Source: Nonomuraea jiangxiensis
Lineage (GTDB): Bacteria > Actinomycetota > Actinomycetes > Streptosporangiales > Streptosporangiaceae
NCBI RefSeq assembly: GCF_900099965.1
Contig: NZ_FNDJ01000003.1
Location: 434,001 to 498,000, forward strand
Length of the DNA: 64,000 bases
Direction of reading: 5' to 3'
Shown here: positions 35,001 to 42,840 of the stretch, piece after piece
Layout of the letters: each line of letters opens with the position of its first letter
How positions within the stretch are numbered: the stretch's first letter is position 1
Notes under the pieces: model-generated
The model's input: only the letters and a program-made list of their open reading frames with translations
The model's database searches: none
Told to the model about the DNA's origin: nothing
Translations under genes and position numbers: made by a program

Positions 35001-36142
35001 GCTGCCACCTCAACCGGAGCGTTCCTGCCGAGCTGCTGCGCGGCCCGCCGTTCTTCGAGTCTGAGGGCGAACCGGTTGGTCACCTCGTTCGCCACGACGA
35101 CCAGCAGCACGATCATTCCCTGGATGATCGTGATGACGGACGCGGGGACATCCGCGAACTGCAACGCGCCCTGCGCCCGGTCGAGGAAGGCGAACAGCAG
35201 GGCGGCGAACGCGATGCCGACCGGCTTGTTCCGGCCGAGCAGCGCCACCGCGATGCCGAGGAAGCCCAGTCCGGCGGTGAAGGTGGAGGTGTAGGCGCCC
35301 TTGTCGCCGAGCAGCTCCGGCAGGCTGATGAGCCCGGCGATCGCCCCGGAGAGCACCATGGCCGCGATGATCATCTTCTTCGGGTTGACGCCCGAGGCGG
35401 CCGCGGCCGGGCCGTTGAGCCCGCTGGCCTTGATCTCGAAGCCGAAGCGGGTGCGCTCCAGCACCGCCCAGACCAGCACGCCCAGCACCACCGCCGCGAT
35501 CAGGAACCCCCACACGCCTCCCCCGCGGGTGGGCTCGGGCTGCCCGAACCAGTCGAAGATGAAGTTGAGGTTGGGGAACATGGCCGACTCGGGCAGCTCG
35601 GGCGTGGTCGTGTTGAGCGCCCCCTCGGCGCGCTGTCCGGAGAACGGCCCGCGTACGAGATAGGACGCCAGGTTGATCGCGACGTAGTTGAGCATGATCG
35701 TGGCGATGACCTCGTTCACGCCCCTGGTGACCTTCATGATCGCGGGGATCAGCGCGTAGAGGCCGCCGACGGCCGCCGCCACCACGATGATCACGGCGAT
35801 CTGGATCGGCGCGGGCGCGGTGAACGTCGAGCCCACGTACGCCGCGACGATGGCCGCGAGCCGGTACTGGCCCTCCACGCCGATGTTGAAGAGGTTCATG
35901 CGGAAGCCGACGGCCACCGCCAGCCCGGCGATGAACAGCGGCACCGCCCGGTTGAGGAAGGTCGCGATGCCGTTGGCCACCGTCCGCGGCGAGGAGCCGA
36001 AGTCGAAGAACGCGCCGAGCGCGGCGAGCGGGCTGGCCCCCGCCGCCGTGATGGCCACGCTGGAGATCGCGATGGCCAGGACGATGGCGATGACAGCGCC
36101 GATGACGGTGAGCAGCGCCCGGTTGAGCCCGGCGGGCATCAC
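34997..36142 (-). CDS. Nucleoside ABC transporter permease (first)
   Basis: Companion permease (YufP-like), 381 residues, about nine membrane helices. Conserved family segments are GFRMNLFNIGVEGQYRLAAI near residue 80 and a LGFLGIAVALLGRN segment near 290. The start GTG 36142 overlaps the ATPase stop (GTGA); an ATG one codon later is an alternative. The heterodimer with the next gene product forms the membrane channel for nucleosides delivered by the BMP lipoprotein. Confidence 0.92.
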   Translation of the reverse strand: MMPAGLNRALLTVIGAVIAIVLAIAISSVAITAAGASPLAALGAFFDFGSSPRTVANGIATFLNRAVPLFIAGLAVAVGFRMNLFNIGVEGQYRLAAIVAAYVGSTFTAPAPIQIAVIIVVAAAVGGLYALIPAIMKVTRGVNEVIATIMLNYVAINLASYLVRGPFSGQRAEGALNTTTPELPESAMFPNLNFIFDWFGQPEPTRGGGVWGFLIAAVVLGVLVWAVLERTRFGFEIKASGLNGPAAAASGVNPKKMIIAAMVLSGAIAGLISLPELLGDKGAYTSTFTAGLGFLGIAVALLGRNKPVGIAFAALLFAFLDRAQGALQFADVPASVITIIQGMIVLLVVVANEVTNRFALRLEERRAAQQLGRNAPVEVAA

Positions 36143-37737
36143 GACTCCTCAGTGCCGGCGATGGCGCCGGTCATGTAGCCGCCCAGCCGCTCGGGCGTGA
36201 TGTCGGAAGGGTCGAGCGCGGCCACGAGCCGTCCCCGGTAGATCACCCGCAACGAGTCGGACAGGCCGATCAGCTCGTCGAGGTCGGCGGAGATGAGCAG
36301 CACGGCCAGCCCGGCGGCCCTCGCCTCGCGCAGGTGGTCCCAGATGGCGGCCTGCGCGCCGACGTCCACGCCCCGGGTGGGGTGGGCGGCGATGAGCAGC
36401 TTGGGCTCGCCGCTCATCTCGCGTCCGACGATCAGCTTCTGCTGGTTGCCGCCGGACAGGGCCAGTGCCAGGGTGTCCACGCTCGGCGTACGTACGTCGT
36501 AGTCCTTGACGATGCGCTGGGTGTCGGCCCTGGCGGCCCGCCGGTTGACCCAGATGCCGCGCCGCGCCGGGGACCTGGTCTGGTGGCCGAGCACCCGGTT
36601 CTCCCACAGCGACGCCTCCAGCAGCAGGCCCTGCCGGTGGCGGTCCTCCGGGATATAGCCGATGCCCGACTCCCTGCGCTTGAGCGTGGACCAGCCGCTG
36701 ATGTCCCGGCCGCCCAGCTCCACGCTGCCGTGCGCGGGGCGGATGCCCATGATCGCTTCGATCAGCTCGGACTGGCCGTTGCCCTCGACCCCGGCGATGC
36801 CGAGGATCTCGCCCTCGTGGATCTCGAACGACACGTCGTCGAGCAGCAGCCGCGCGCCTTCCGCGCGGAGCCGGTCGAGGTAGGTGGCGTCGTTCGCGGC
36901 CGGGCGGTGGCCGTCGGCCTCCATGGTGACGCCCGCGACCGTCAGCGCCACCCGGTCGGTCACCGTGGACTCGCGGGTCTCCGGCGTGGGCAGCTCGCTG
37001 CCGACCATGAGCTCGGCGAGCTGGCGCGCGGTGACGTCGGCGGGGTTCACGCTGGCGACCGTGGTGCCGCGGCGGATCACGGTGATCGCGTCGGCGATGC
37101 CGAGCACCTCGTCGAGCTTGTGGGAGATGAAGATGACGGTCAGGCCATCGGACTTGAGCTCGCGCAGGTTCTGGAAGAGCTCCTCGACCTCCTGGGGGAC
37201 GAGCACCGCCGTGGGCTCGTCGAGGATGAGGATGCGCGCGCCGCGGTAGAGCACCTTGAGGATCTCCACCCGCTGGCGGTCGCCCACGCCGAGGTCCTCC
37301 ACCAGCCGGTCGGGATCGACCCGCAGCCCGTGGGTCTGGGCCAGCTCGGTGATGCGCGTCCTGGCCGCGGCCGTGTCGAGCAGGCCGAGCTTCTTCGGCT
37401 CGGCGCCGAGGACGATGTTCTCCAGAACGGTGAGGTTGTCGGCCAGCATGAAGTGCTGGTGCACCATGCCGATGCCGACGCCGATGGCGTCGCTGGGGGT
37501 GCGGAAGCTGACCTCCGCGCCATCGACCTTGATCGTGCCCTCGTCCGGCTTCTGCATGCCGTAGAGGATCTTCATCAATGTGGACTTGCCCGCGCCGTTC
37601 TCCCCCACGATGGCGTGCACCGTGCCCGGTCGGACAGTGATGCGGATGTCGTGGTTCGCGACGACGCCGGGGAAACGCTTGGTGATGCCCTCCAGCTCTA
37701 CGGCGGGTTTCGCCGTGGCCAGGGTGTCAGCACTCAT
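36139..37737 (-). CDS. Nucleoside ABC transporter ATP-binding protein (two NBDs)
   Basis: Double-ATPase subunit of 532 residues (YufO/RbsA-like). NBD1 (about 12-245) has Walker A VGENGAGKST, a degenerate signature (EDLGVGDRQRVEILK) and Walker B ILILDEPTAVL. NBD2 (about 265-515) has a divergent P-loop GVEGNGQSE and the signature LSGGNQQK. One canonical plus one degenerate ATPase site is normal for this class. ATG 37737 has an AGGAG site. It is separated from the upstream lipoprotein gene by an 81-bp gap holding a hairpin, which would leave the lipoprotein more abundant than the ATPase. Confidence 0.93.
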   Translation of the reverse strand: MSADTLATAKPAVELEGITKRFPGVVANHDIRITVRPGTVHAIVGENGAGKSTLMKILYGMQKPDEGTIKVDGAEVSFRTPSDAIGVGIGMVHQHFMLADNLTVLENIVLGAEPKKLGLLDTAAARTRITELAQTHGLRVDPDRLVEDLGVGDRQRVEILKVLYRGARILILDEPTAVLVPQEVEELFQNLRELKSDGLTVIFISHKLDEVLGIADAITVIRRGTTVASVNPADVTARQLAELMVGSELPTPETRESTVTDRVALTVAGVTMEADGHRPAANDATYLDRLRAEGARLLLDDVSFEIHEGEILGIAGVEGNGQSELIEAIMGIRPAHGSVELGGRDISGWSTLKRRESGIGYIPEDRHRQGLLLEASLWENRVLGHQTRSPARRGIWVNRRAARADTQRIVKDYDVRTPSVDTLALALSGGNQQKLIVGREMSGEPKLLIAAHPTRGVDVGAQAAIWDHLREARAAGLAVLLISADLDELIGLSDSLRVIYRGRLVAALDPSDITPERLGGYMTGAIAGTEES

Positions 37738-37769
37738 CTCGCCTCTCCTACGGAGGGGCTGGATAGACG

Positions 37770-37800
37770 AAAGGCCCGAAGCTGTGAACTCCGGGCCCTT
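37770..37800 (-). terminator. Intra-operon attenuating hairpin
   Basis: On the minus strand a 12-bp stem (AAGGGCCCGGAG with CTTCGGGCCTTT, two weak pairs) with a seven-base loop, then TTTCGTC. It lies between the BMP lipoprotein gene and the ATPase gene and probably causes partial termination. Confidence 0.65.
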
Positions 37801-37818
37801 GGTCGAGTCCCGCCCAGG

Positions 37819-38889
37819 TTACGGCTTGGCCGGAACCGTGATCTTGCCGTCGACGATGTCCTGCTTGGCAGCGTCGATCTTGTCCTTGATGTCGTCGATC
37901 TCGCCGCCGGTGGTGGACAGGCCCACCCCGTCGACCTTCAGGTCGTAGGTGACGTCGGTGCCGCCCTTGGCGCCGCCCTGGAAGGCCTTGATGTACTCGA
38001 AGACGCCGACGTCGACGCGCTTGAGCATCGAGGTCATGATGACCGGCTGGAGATCGGTCTCCTTGATCGTCTGGCGCTGGTCGGAGTCGACGCCGATGGC
38101 CTTCTTCTTGGCCGCGGCCGCCGCCTGGAAGACGCCCAGGCCCGAGTCGCCGGCCGCGTGGTAGACGATGTCCGCACCGTCCTGGAACATCTTTTCGGCC
38201 GCGACCTTGCCCTTGTCAGGGGCGCGGAAGCCGCTGAAGTCGCCGTCGGGCGTGAGGTATTTGATGTCGACCTTGATGTCCGGCTTGACCGACTTCGCAC
38301 CGGCCACGAAGCCCGCCTCGAACTTCCTGATCAGGTCGCTCTCGACACCGCCGACGAAGCCGAGGTGGTTGGCCGTGGTCTTGTTCGCCGCGGCGACGCC
38401 CGCCAGGTAGGAGCCCTGCTCCTCGGCGAACAGCAGGCCGGTCACGTTGGGCGCGTTGGAGGCGGAGTCGACCACCGCGAACTGGAGGTCGGGGTATTCC
38501 TCCGCGACCTTCTTGACGTCCTCGGCATAGGCGAAGCCGACCGCGACGATCGGGTTGTAGTCGGCGTCGGCCAGCTGGCGCAGCAGGTCGCCCCGGTTGG
38601 AGCCGTCGGAGCTGGGGCTCAGCTCCTTGATCTCGGCGCCGAGCTCCGTGTGGGCCTTCTCCAGGCCGGCGTAGGCGGCGTCGTTGAACGACTTGTCACC
38701 GCGCCCACCGACGTCGAACGCGAGCCCGACCTTGAGCGCGCCCTTCGGTGCCTCGCTGCTCGCCGCGCTCGGCGCCTCGCTGGCCGTGGTGCCCCCACCG
38801 GTGCCACCGCCGCCACAGGCGGTCGCTGCCATGAGCATGACGCCGACGACCGAGCCGAACGCCATCCTGTTGAATCGCTTGCCGAGCAA
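37819..38889 (-). CDS. BMP family nucleoside-binding lipoprotein
   Basis: Substrate-binding lipoprotein of the BMP/PnrA/Med family, 356 residues. The signal peptide ends in the lipobox AATAC, making Cys25 the lipidated residue, followed by a Gly/Ser/Ala linker. Family motifs are visible: KVGLAFDVGGRGDKSFNDAA, the segment LQFAVVDS, GFVGGVESDLIRKFEAGF, and YHAAGDSGLGVFQAA. This family binds purine and pyrimidine nucleosides. The start is TTG 38889 with GGAAGGGAG upstream. It is the first gene of the operon and sets its specificity; a promoter is proposed at 38977-39005. Confidence 0.92.
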   Translation of the reverse strand: MLGKRFNRMAFGSVVGVMLMAATACGGGGTGGGTTASEAPSAASSEAPKGALKVGLAFDVGGRGDKSFNDAAYAGLEKAHTELGAEIKELSPSSDGSNRGDLLRQLADADYNPIVAVGFAYAEDVKKVAEEYPDLQFAVVDSASNAPNVTGLLFAEEQGSYLAGVAAANKTTANHLGFVGGVESDLIRKFEAGFVAGAKSVKPDIKVDIKYLTPDGDFSGFRAPDKGKVAAEKMFQDGADIVYHAAGDSGLGVFQAAAAAKKKAIGVDSDQRQTIKETDLQPVIMTSMLKRVDVGVFEYIKAFQGGAKGGTDVTYDLKVDGVGLSTTGGEIDDIKDKIDAAKQDIVDGKITVPAKP

Positions 38890-38976
38890 GGCGACTCCCT
38901 TCCTTTTCCCCGCCGTCTTCCTCCGCCGTCAAGAAGCTTCGTCGCAGGCGCGAAGAAACGTACGGCACCTGCACGG

Positions 38977-39005
38977 AAGATAGTTGCTTGACCAGGGCAG
39001 ACCAA
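38977..39005 (-). promoter_or_regulatory. Candidate sigma-70 type promoter of the nucleoside operon
   Basis: Minus strand TTGGTC (39000-39005), 17-bp spacer, TATCTT (38977-38982), about 88 bp upstream of the BMP lipoprotein start. Spacing is ideal; matches to consensus are moderate. Confidence 0.4.
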
Positions 39006-39058
39006 ACCTTGGAGCAGGGTCGCAACCGCTCCGTTATCGACATCAGTCGCGTCTGTGA

Positions 39059-39076
39059 CCTGAAGCTGGCTTCAGG
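39059..39076. promoter_or_regulatory. Palindrome CCTGAAGC-N2-GCTTCAGG
   Basis: Two perfect 8-bp arms around TG, located between the divergent nucleoside operon and the secreted peptidase gene. It sits about 55 bp upstream of the proposed -35 of the nucleoside operon. It could be an operator or activator site; the regulator is unknown. Confidence 0.45.
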
Positions 39077-39194
39077 CGGTGGTCTCGTCTGCGGAAAGAT
39101 TTGTCCAATTTCGGCACTCCCCCACCCCTTGCCGAGAGCCCGATCTTGGACAAGATTCCCAACCATCAGATGACTTTTCGTATCGGAGCCCCGC

Positions 39195-41075
39195 ATGCAC
39201 CCTTGGAAGGCCTTAGCCGTGCCCTTGGCCGCGCTGCTCGTCGCGACCATGACCGGCGCCACCCCGGCCACGGCCGACACCCCGGCCATCAAGATCGAGA
39301 ACAACGCCACCCAGCCCGTCTTCTCCCGCGCCGACGCCATCATGCAGACCGTGTTCGTCGAGGTGGCGGGAACCGACAGCGACAACGACGGCCGGCCGGA
39401 CCGGGTCGCCGTGGACATCCTGCGGCCCAAGGAGACCGACCAGGGCCTCAAAGTCCCGGTGATCATGGAGGCGAGCCCCTACTTCGCCGGCGGCAACGAC
39501 GTCGCCAACCACCCCGTGGACGTGGACGAGAACGGCAACCCGCTGCCCACCCTGCGCGCGCAGATCAACAAGCTCGCCGCGGAGCCGTTCGACGGCTACT
39601 ACGACAACTACTTCGTCCCCCGCGGCTACGCCGTCGCGCTGGTGGAGAACCTCGGCAGCGGCCGTGCCACCGGCTGCCCGACCTCCGGCGACGTCAACGA
39701 GACGGCCGGCCCGAAGGCCGCCATCGACTGGCTGAACGGCCGCGCCAGAGGCTTCGACGCCGACGGCAACCCGGTCGAGGCCACCTGGTCCACCGGCAAG
39801 GTCGGCATGATCGGCGTCTCCTACAACGGCACGCTGCCGAACGCGGTCGCCGCGACCGGCGTCAAGGGCCTGGAGACGATCGTCCCGATCGCCGCCATCT
39901 CCAGCTGGTACGACTACTACCGCGCCAACGGCGGCGTCCTGGCCCCCGGCGGCTACCAGGGCGAGGACCTGGACGTGCTCGCCAAATACGTGCTGACCAG
40001 GGAGAACGGCCAGGAGGCCTGCGGCGCCCTGATCGACCAGATCGCCGCCACCCAGGACCGGATCACCGGCGACTACAGCCCGTTCTGGGACGCCCGCAAC
40101 TACATGAACGACGTTCGCAAGGTCAAGGCCAGCGTCTTCCTGGTGCACGGGCTCAACGACTGGAACGTCAAGACCAAGCAGTTCGCCCAGTGGTGGTACG
40201 CCCTGGCCAAGCAGAAGGTGCCGCGCAAGATCTGGCTGCACCAGGGCACTCACATGAACCCCTTCAACCTGCGTACGGTCGAGTGGCTGCGCCAGCTCCA
40301 CGGCTGGTTCGACTACTGGCTGCACGGCATCGACTCGGGCATCATGCGTGAGCCGCAGGCCGACGTGGAGATCGCGGCCGGCCAGTGGGAGCGGCACGCC
40401 TCCTGGCCGCTGCCCGGCACCGCCACCGTGCCGCTCTTCCCGGGCTCGGGCTCGAAGCTGAACCTGCTGCCCCGGCCGCTGTCGCCCAAGGAGTCCTTCG
40501 TGGACCAGAAGGCCCGCACCGCCGAGGAACTGGTGGAGGCCACCGGCCAGGACCCGAACCGGCTGGCGTACACGACCGGGGCCCTGCCCACCGACGTGCG
40601 GATCTCCGGCACGCCGACGGTCTCGGTACGGGCCTCGTTCAAGGACGGCGCGTCACCGTACCTGACGGCCCTGCTGGTGGACTACGGCACCGACGTCCGG
40701 CCGACGGGCAGCCTGGTCTCGACCGGCCAGAACTACTGCTACGGCCAGGGCATCCCGGGTGACACGGGCTGCACCACGCTCAGGACGCTCGGCACCGCCA
40801 CCACGCCCTACAAGATCGTCACCCGGGGCTGGCTGGACGTGCGCAACCGCAACCACGAGGACCGGACCGAGCCGCTGCGCGCGGGCAAGGACTACAGCTT
40901 CACCTGGGACTTCCAGCCGACGGACTATCTGTTCAAGAAGGGCCACCGGCTGGGCCTGGTGATCATGTCGACCGACTACGACTACACCCTGCGCTATCCG
41001 CCGGGCACCAAGATCACGGTCTCGCCGGGGCATTCGTCCCTGCGGCTGCCCGTGACCTTCGGCAGGCTGCACTAG
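39195..41075 (+). CDS. Secreted Xaa-Pro dipeptidyl-peptidase-like CocE/NonD hydrolase
   Basis: Secreted serine hydrolase, 626 residues, with a signal peptide (about 1-27, ending ATA-DTPA). The alpha/beta hydrolase core has the nucleophile in GVSYNGTLPN, the acid in VHGLNDWNV and the catalytic His in LHQGTHMNP. The C-terminal jelly-roll domain (about 390-620) is the X-Pro dipeptidyl-peptidase C-terminal type. These features match the S15/CocE family, whose members release X-Pro dipeptides or hydrolyse esters. A GGAG site precedes ATG 39195. It is a monocistronic gene ended by a strong terminator. Peptide scavenging outside the cell is the most likely role; esterase activity is the alternative. 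Confidence 0.87.
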   Translation: MHPWKALAVPLAALLVATMTGATPATADTPAIKIENNATQPVFSRADAIMQTVFVEVAGTDSDNDGRPDRVAVDILRPKETDQGLKVPVIMEASPYFAGGNDVANHPVDVDENGNPLPTLRAQINKLAAEPFDGYYDNYFVPRGYAVALVENLGSGRATGCPTSGDVNETAGPKAAIDWLNGRARGFDADGNPVEATWSTGKVGMIGVSYNGTLPNAVAATGVKGLETIVPIAAISSWYDYYRANGGVLAPGGYQGEDLDVLAKYVLTRENGQEACGALIDQIAATQDRITGDYSPFWDARNYMNDVRKVKASVFLVHGLNDWNVKTKQFAQWWYALAKQKVPRKIWLHQGTHMNPFNLRTVEWLRQLHGWFDYWLHGIDSGIMREPQADVEIAAGQWERHASWPLPGTATVPLFPGSGSKLNLLPRPLSPKESFVDQKARTAEELVEATGQDPNRLAYTTGALPTDVRISGTPTVSVRASFKDGASPYLTALLVDYGTDVRPTGSLVSTGQNYCYGQGIPGDTGCTTLRTLGTATTPYKIVTRGWLDVRNRNHEDRTEPLRAGKDYSFTWDFQPTDYLFKKGHRLGLVIMSTDYDYTLRYPPGTKITVSPGHSSLRLPVTFGRLH

Positions 41076-41084
41076 CAGCCGGAC

Positions 41085-41110
41085 GGCCCGCCGCCTCAGT
41101 GCGGCGGGCC
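41085..41110. terminator. Bidirectional terminator
   Basis: Ten-bp perfect stem GGCCCGCCGC / GCGGCGGGCC with a six-base loop between convergent genes, followed by a partial repeat of the right arm. Confidence 0.75.
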
Positions 41111-41127
41111 CGTGCGGCGGGCCCGCC

Positions 41128-42351
41128 TCAGGCCAGGGCTGAGGTGATCGAGTCGAGCGGGCCGACCTCCCACAGGGCGGTCAGCGCGGTGGCGGCCATG
41201 ACCCGCACCCCTGTCGCGATCGCCCGCTCGTCCACGTCGAACGTGCCCTGGTGGATGTCATGGGTGAGGCCGTCGGGCGAGCGGGTGCCCAGGCGGCCGA
41301 ACGCGCCGGGGATCGACTCCAGATACCAGGCGAAGTCCTCGCCGCCGAGCGACTGCTGCGTGGTGACCACGGCGTTCGAGCCCAGCACCCGCTCGGTGGC
41401 CTCGGCCAGCATCTCGACGCTGACCTCGTCGTTGACCACCGGCGGCACGCCGCGCGTGTAGTCCATCGTGGCGTCCACGCCGTAGGCGCTCGCCACCGAC
41501 TCCAGCAGGGACTTGATCAGGTCGGGGGCGGCGTGCCAGGCGTTCTCGTCGAGGCAGCGGACCGTCCCCTCGGCGATGCCGCCGTCAGGGATCGCGTTGG
41601 CCGCCGAACCCGCCTCGACCCGGCCCCAGACCAGGCTGAGCGAGGAACGCGGGTCGATGCGGCGCGACAGCGCGGCGGGCAGCTCGGTGAGGATCTTGGC
41701 GAGCGCGAAGACCAGGTCGGCGGTCAGGTGGGGGCGGGCCGTGTGGCCGCCGGGACCGGACACCCGGACGGCCAGCCGGTCGCAGGCCGAGGTGATCGGG
41801 CCGGACTTGAGCCCGACCTGGCCGACGTCCACCCGCGGGTCGCAGTGGAGGCCGAAGATGCGGTCGACGCCGCTGATGCCGCCGTGCGCCATGACCTCCA
41901 GGGCGCCGCCGGGCAGCTCCTCGGCGGGCTGGAAGATCAGCCGCACCCGGCCGGGCAGCAGACCGGCCTCCGCCTGCTGGGCCAGGAAGAGCGAGGTGCC
42001 GAGCAGCACCGTGGTGTGCACGTCGTGCCCGCAGGCGTGGCAGGCCCCGGCGACCGTCGAACGGTAGGGCACGTCCTTCTCGTCATGGAGAGGCAGCGCG
42101 TCGATGTCGGCACGCAGCGCGACGGCGGGACCGTCGCCGTTGCCGACCTCGCAGATCAGCCCGGTGCCCCGAGGGAGCACCGAAGGAGTCAACCCGGCGG
42201 CGGTGAGCCGCTCGGCGATCCGCTCGGTCGTGCGGTATTCGGCGAAGGCCAGCTCAGGATGCATGTGGAGGTCACGACGAAACGCCACGAGGTCCTGCTC
42301 GGTCTCCGCTAGGAACGCGTCGAGTTCCCCCCGAAGCTCACGTCCCCGCAT
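41128..42351 (-). CDS. M20D amidohydrolase (hippurate/N-acyl amino acid hydrolase type)
   Basis: Metal-dependent amidohydrolase of 407 residues. Diagnostic M20D motifs are RRDLHMHPELAFAEYRTT, ACHACGHDVHTT (metal Cys and His) and FQPAEELPGGA (catalytic Glu pair). GVDRIFGLHCDP and a C-terminal GGEDFAWYLE complete the metal site. Members cleave N-acyl amino acids, hippurate, indole-acetyl conjugates or N-acetyl-diaminopimelate. ATG 42351 begins the usual N-terminal helix; no strong ribosome binding site is seen. It is a single leftward gene with a long non-coding region upstream. The natural substrate is not evident. Confidence 0.88.
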   Translation of the reverse strand: MRGRELRGELDAFLAETEQDLVAFRRDLHMHPELAFAEYRTTERIAERLTAAGLTPSVLPRGTGLICEVGNGDGPAVALRADIDALPLHDEKDVPYRSTVAGACHACGHDVHTTVLLGTSLFLAQQAEAGLLPGRVRLIFQPAEELPGGALEVMAHGGISGVDRIFGLHCDPRVDVGQVGLKSGPITSACDRLAVRVSGPGGHTARPHLTADLVFALAKILTELPAALSRRIDPRSSLSLVWGRVEAGSAANAIPDGGIAEGTVRCLDENAWHAAPDLIKSLLESVASAYGVDATMDYTRGVPPVVNDEVSVEMLAEATERVLGSNAVVTTQQSLGGEDFAWYLESIPGAFGRLGTRSPDGLTHDIHQGTFDVDERAIATGVRVMAATALTALWEVGPLDSITSALA

Positions 42352-42840
42352 ATGTCACCATCCCGTCCCATGCCGCGCGCATCATATGTCCTGACCATCG
42401 CGGCTCAAGCGCATTAGAAACTCATCACCCGCGGTGGCCACCCGGTGGAGCGGCCGCTCGGCGAATCCAAAGACACACCGGGTGGTGCGGTGCGCGAGAT
42501 CGTCAGCACGGGCTTGCGTTCATCGGTCGCGAGGCCGCTGCAGCCGGGAGCACAGCGGTGGCCGTGAGCCCGATGGCGATGCTTCGACTTTATCGCCCCC
42601 GCGCGTCCCCTCGCCGACAGATACTCCAGAAGTTAGCCCTCGGGCTGTCCATAACTGCAGGTGGCTACGGTCCGTGAAGGCCCATCTGATCCGGAAATAG
42701 TCACAAGGGATCATTAGATCGTGACCCGATGTCGCCACTTCCAAACGTGGTCAGCGATTCCGAATCCTGTCACCTTCCGTCATGGTCATGACACTTCCGC
42801 GATGGCTGCATTTGAGAAGAATGCGTGTTTCACTCGCTAT
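42352..42840. other. 489-bp non-coding region, lower GC
   Basis: Gap between divergent amidohydrolase and ATP-grasp genes. GC content falls visibly toward 42600-42840 (stretches such as GGAAATAGTCACAAGGGATC), and codon third positions lose their GC bias in every frame. A possible 88-codon frame at 42434-42700 is Arg/Ser rich and lacks a ribosome binding site, so it is not accepted. The region probably carries the promoters of both genes. Confidence 0.5.

Larger units (their letters stand above)
38890..39194. other. Divergent regulatory region, 305 bp without a gene
   Basis: Non-coding gap between the BMP lipoprotein gene and the Xaa-Pro peptidase gene. It contains the promoter candidate and palindrome listed separately and a C/T-rich leader at 38890-38930. 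A reading frame at 38988-39173 has no ribosome binding site, no family resemblance and unbiased codon positions, and is not considered a gene. Confidence 0.6.

Noticed and set aside
38988..39173. A 61-codon frame in the nucleoside operon promoter region
   Set aside because: No ribosome binding site, mixed codon third positions, and it overlaps the proposed promoter and palindrome.
42434..42700. An 88-codon frame upstream of the ATP-grasp gene, considered as a precursor peptide for a PGM1-like ligase
   Set aside because: Arg/Ser-rich, no ribosome binding site, no leader/core pattern, and reads through the low-GC leader.
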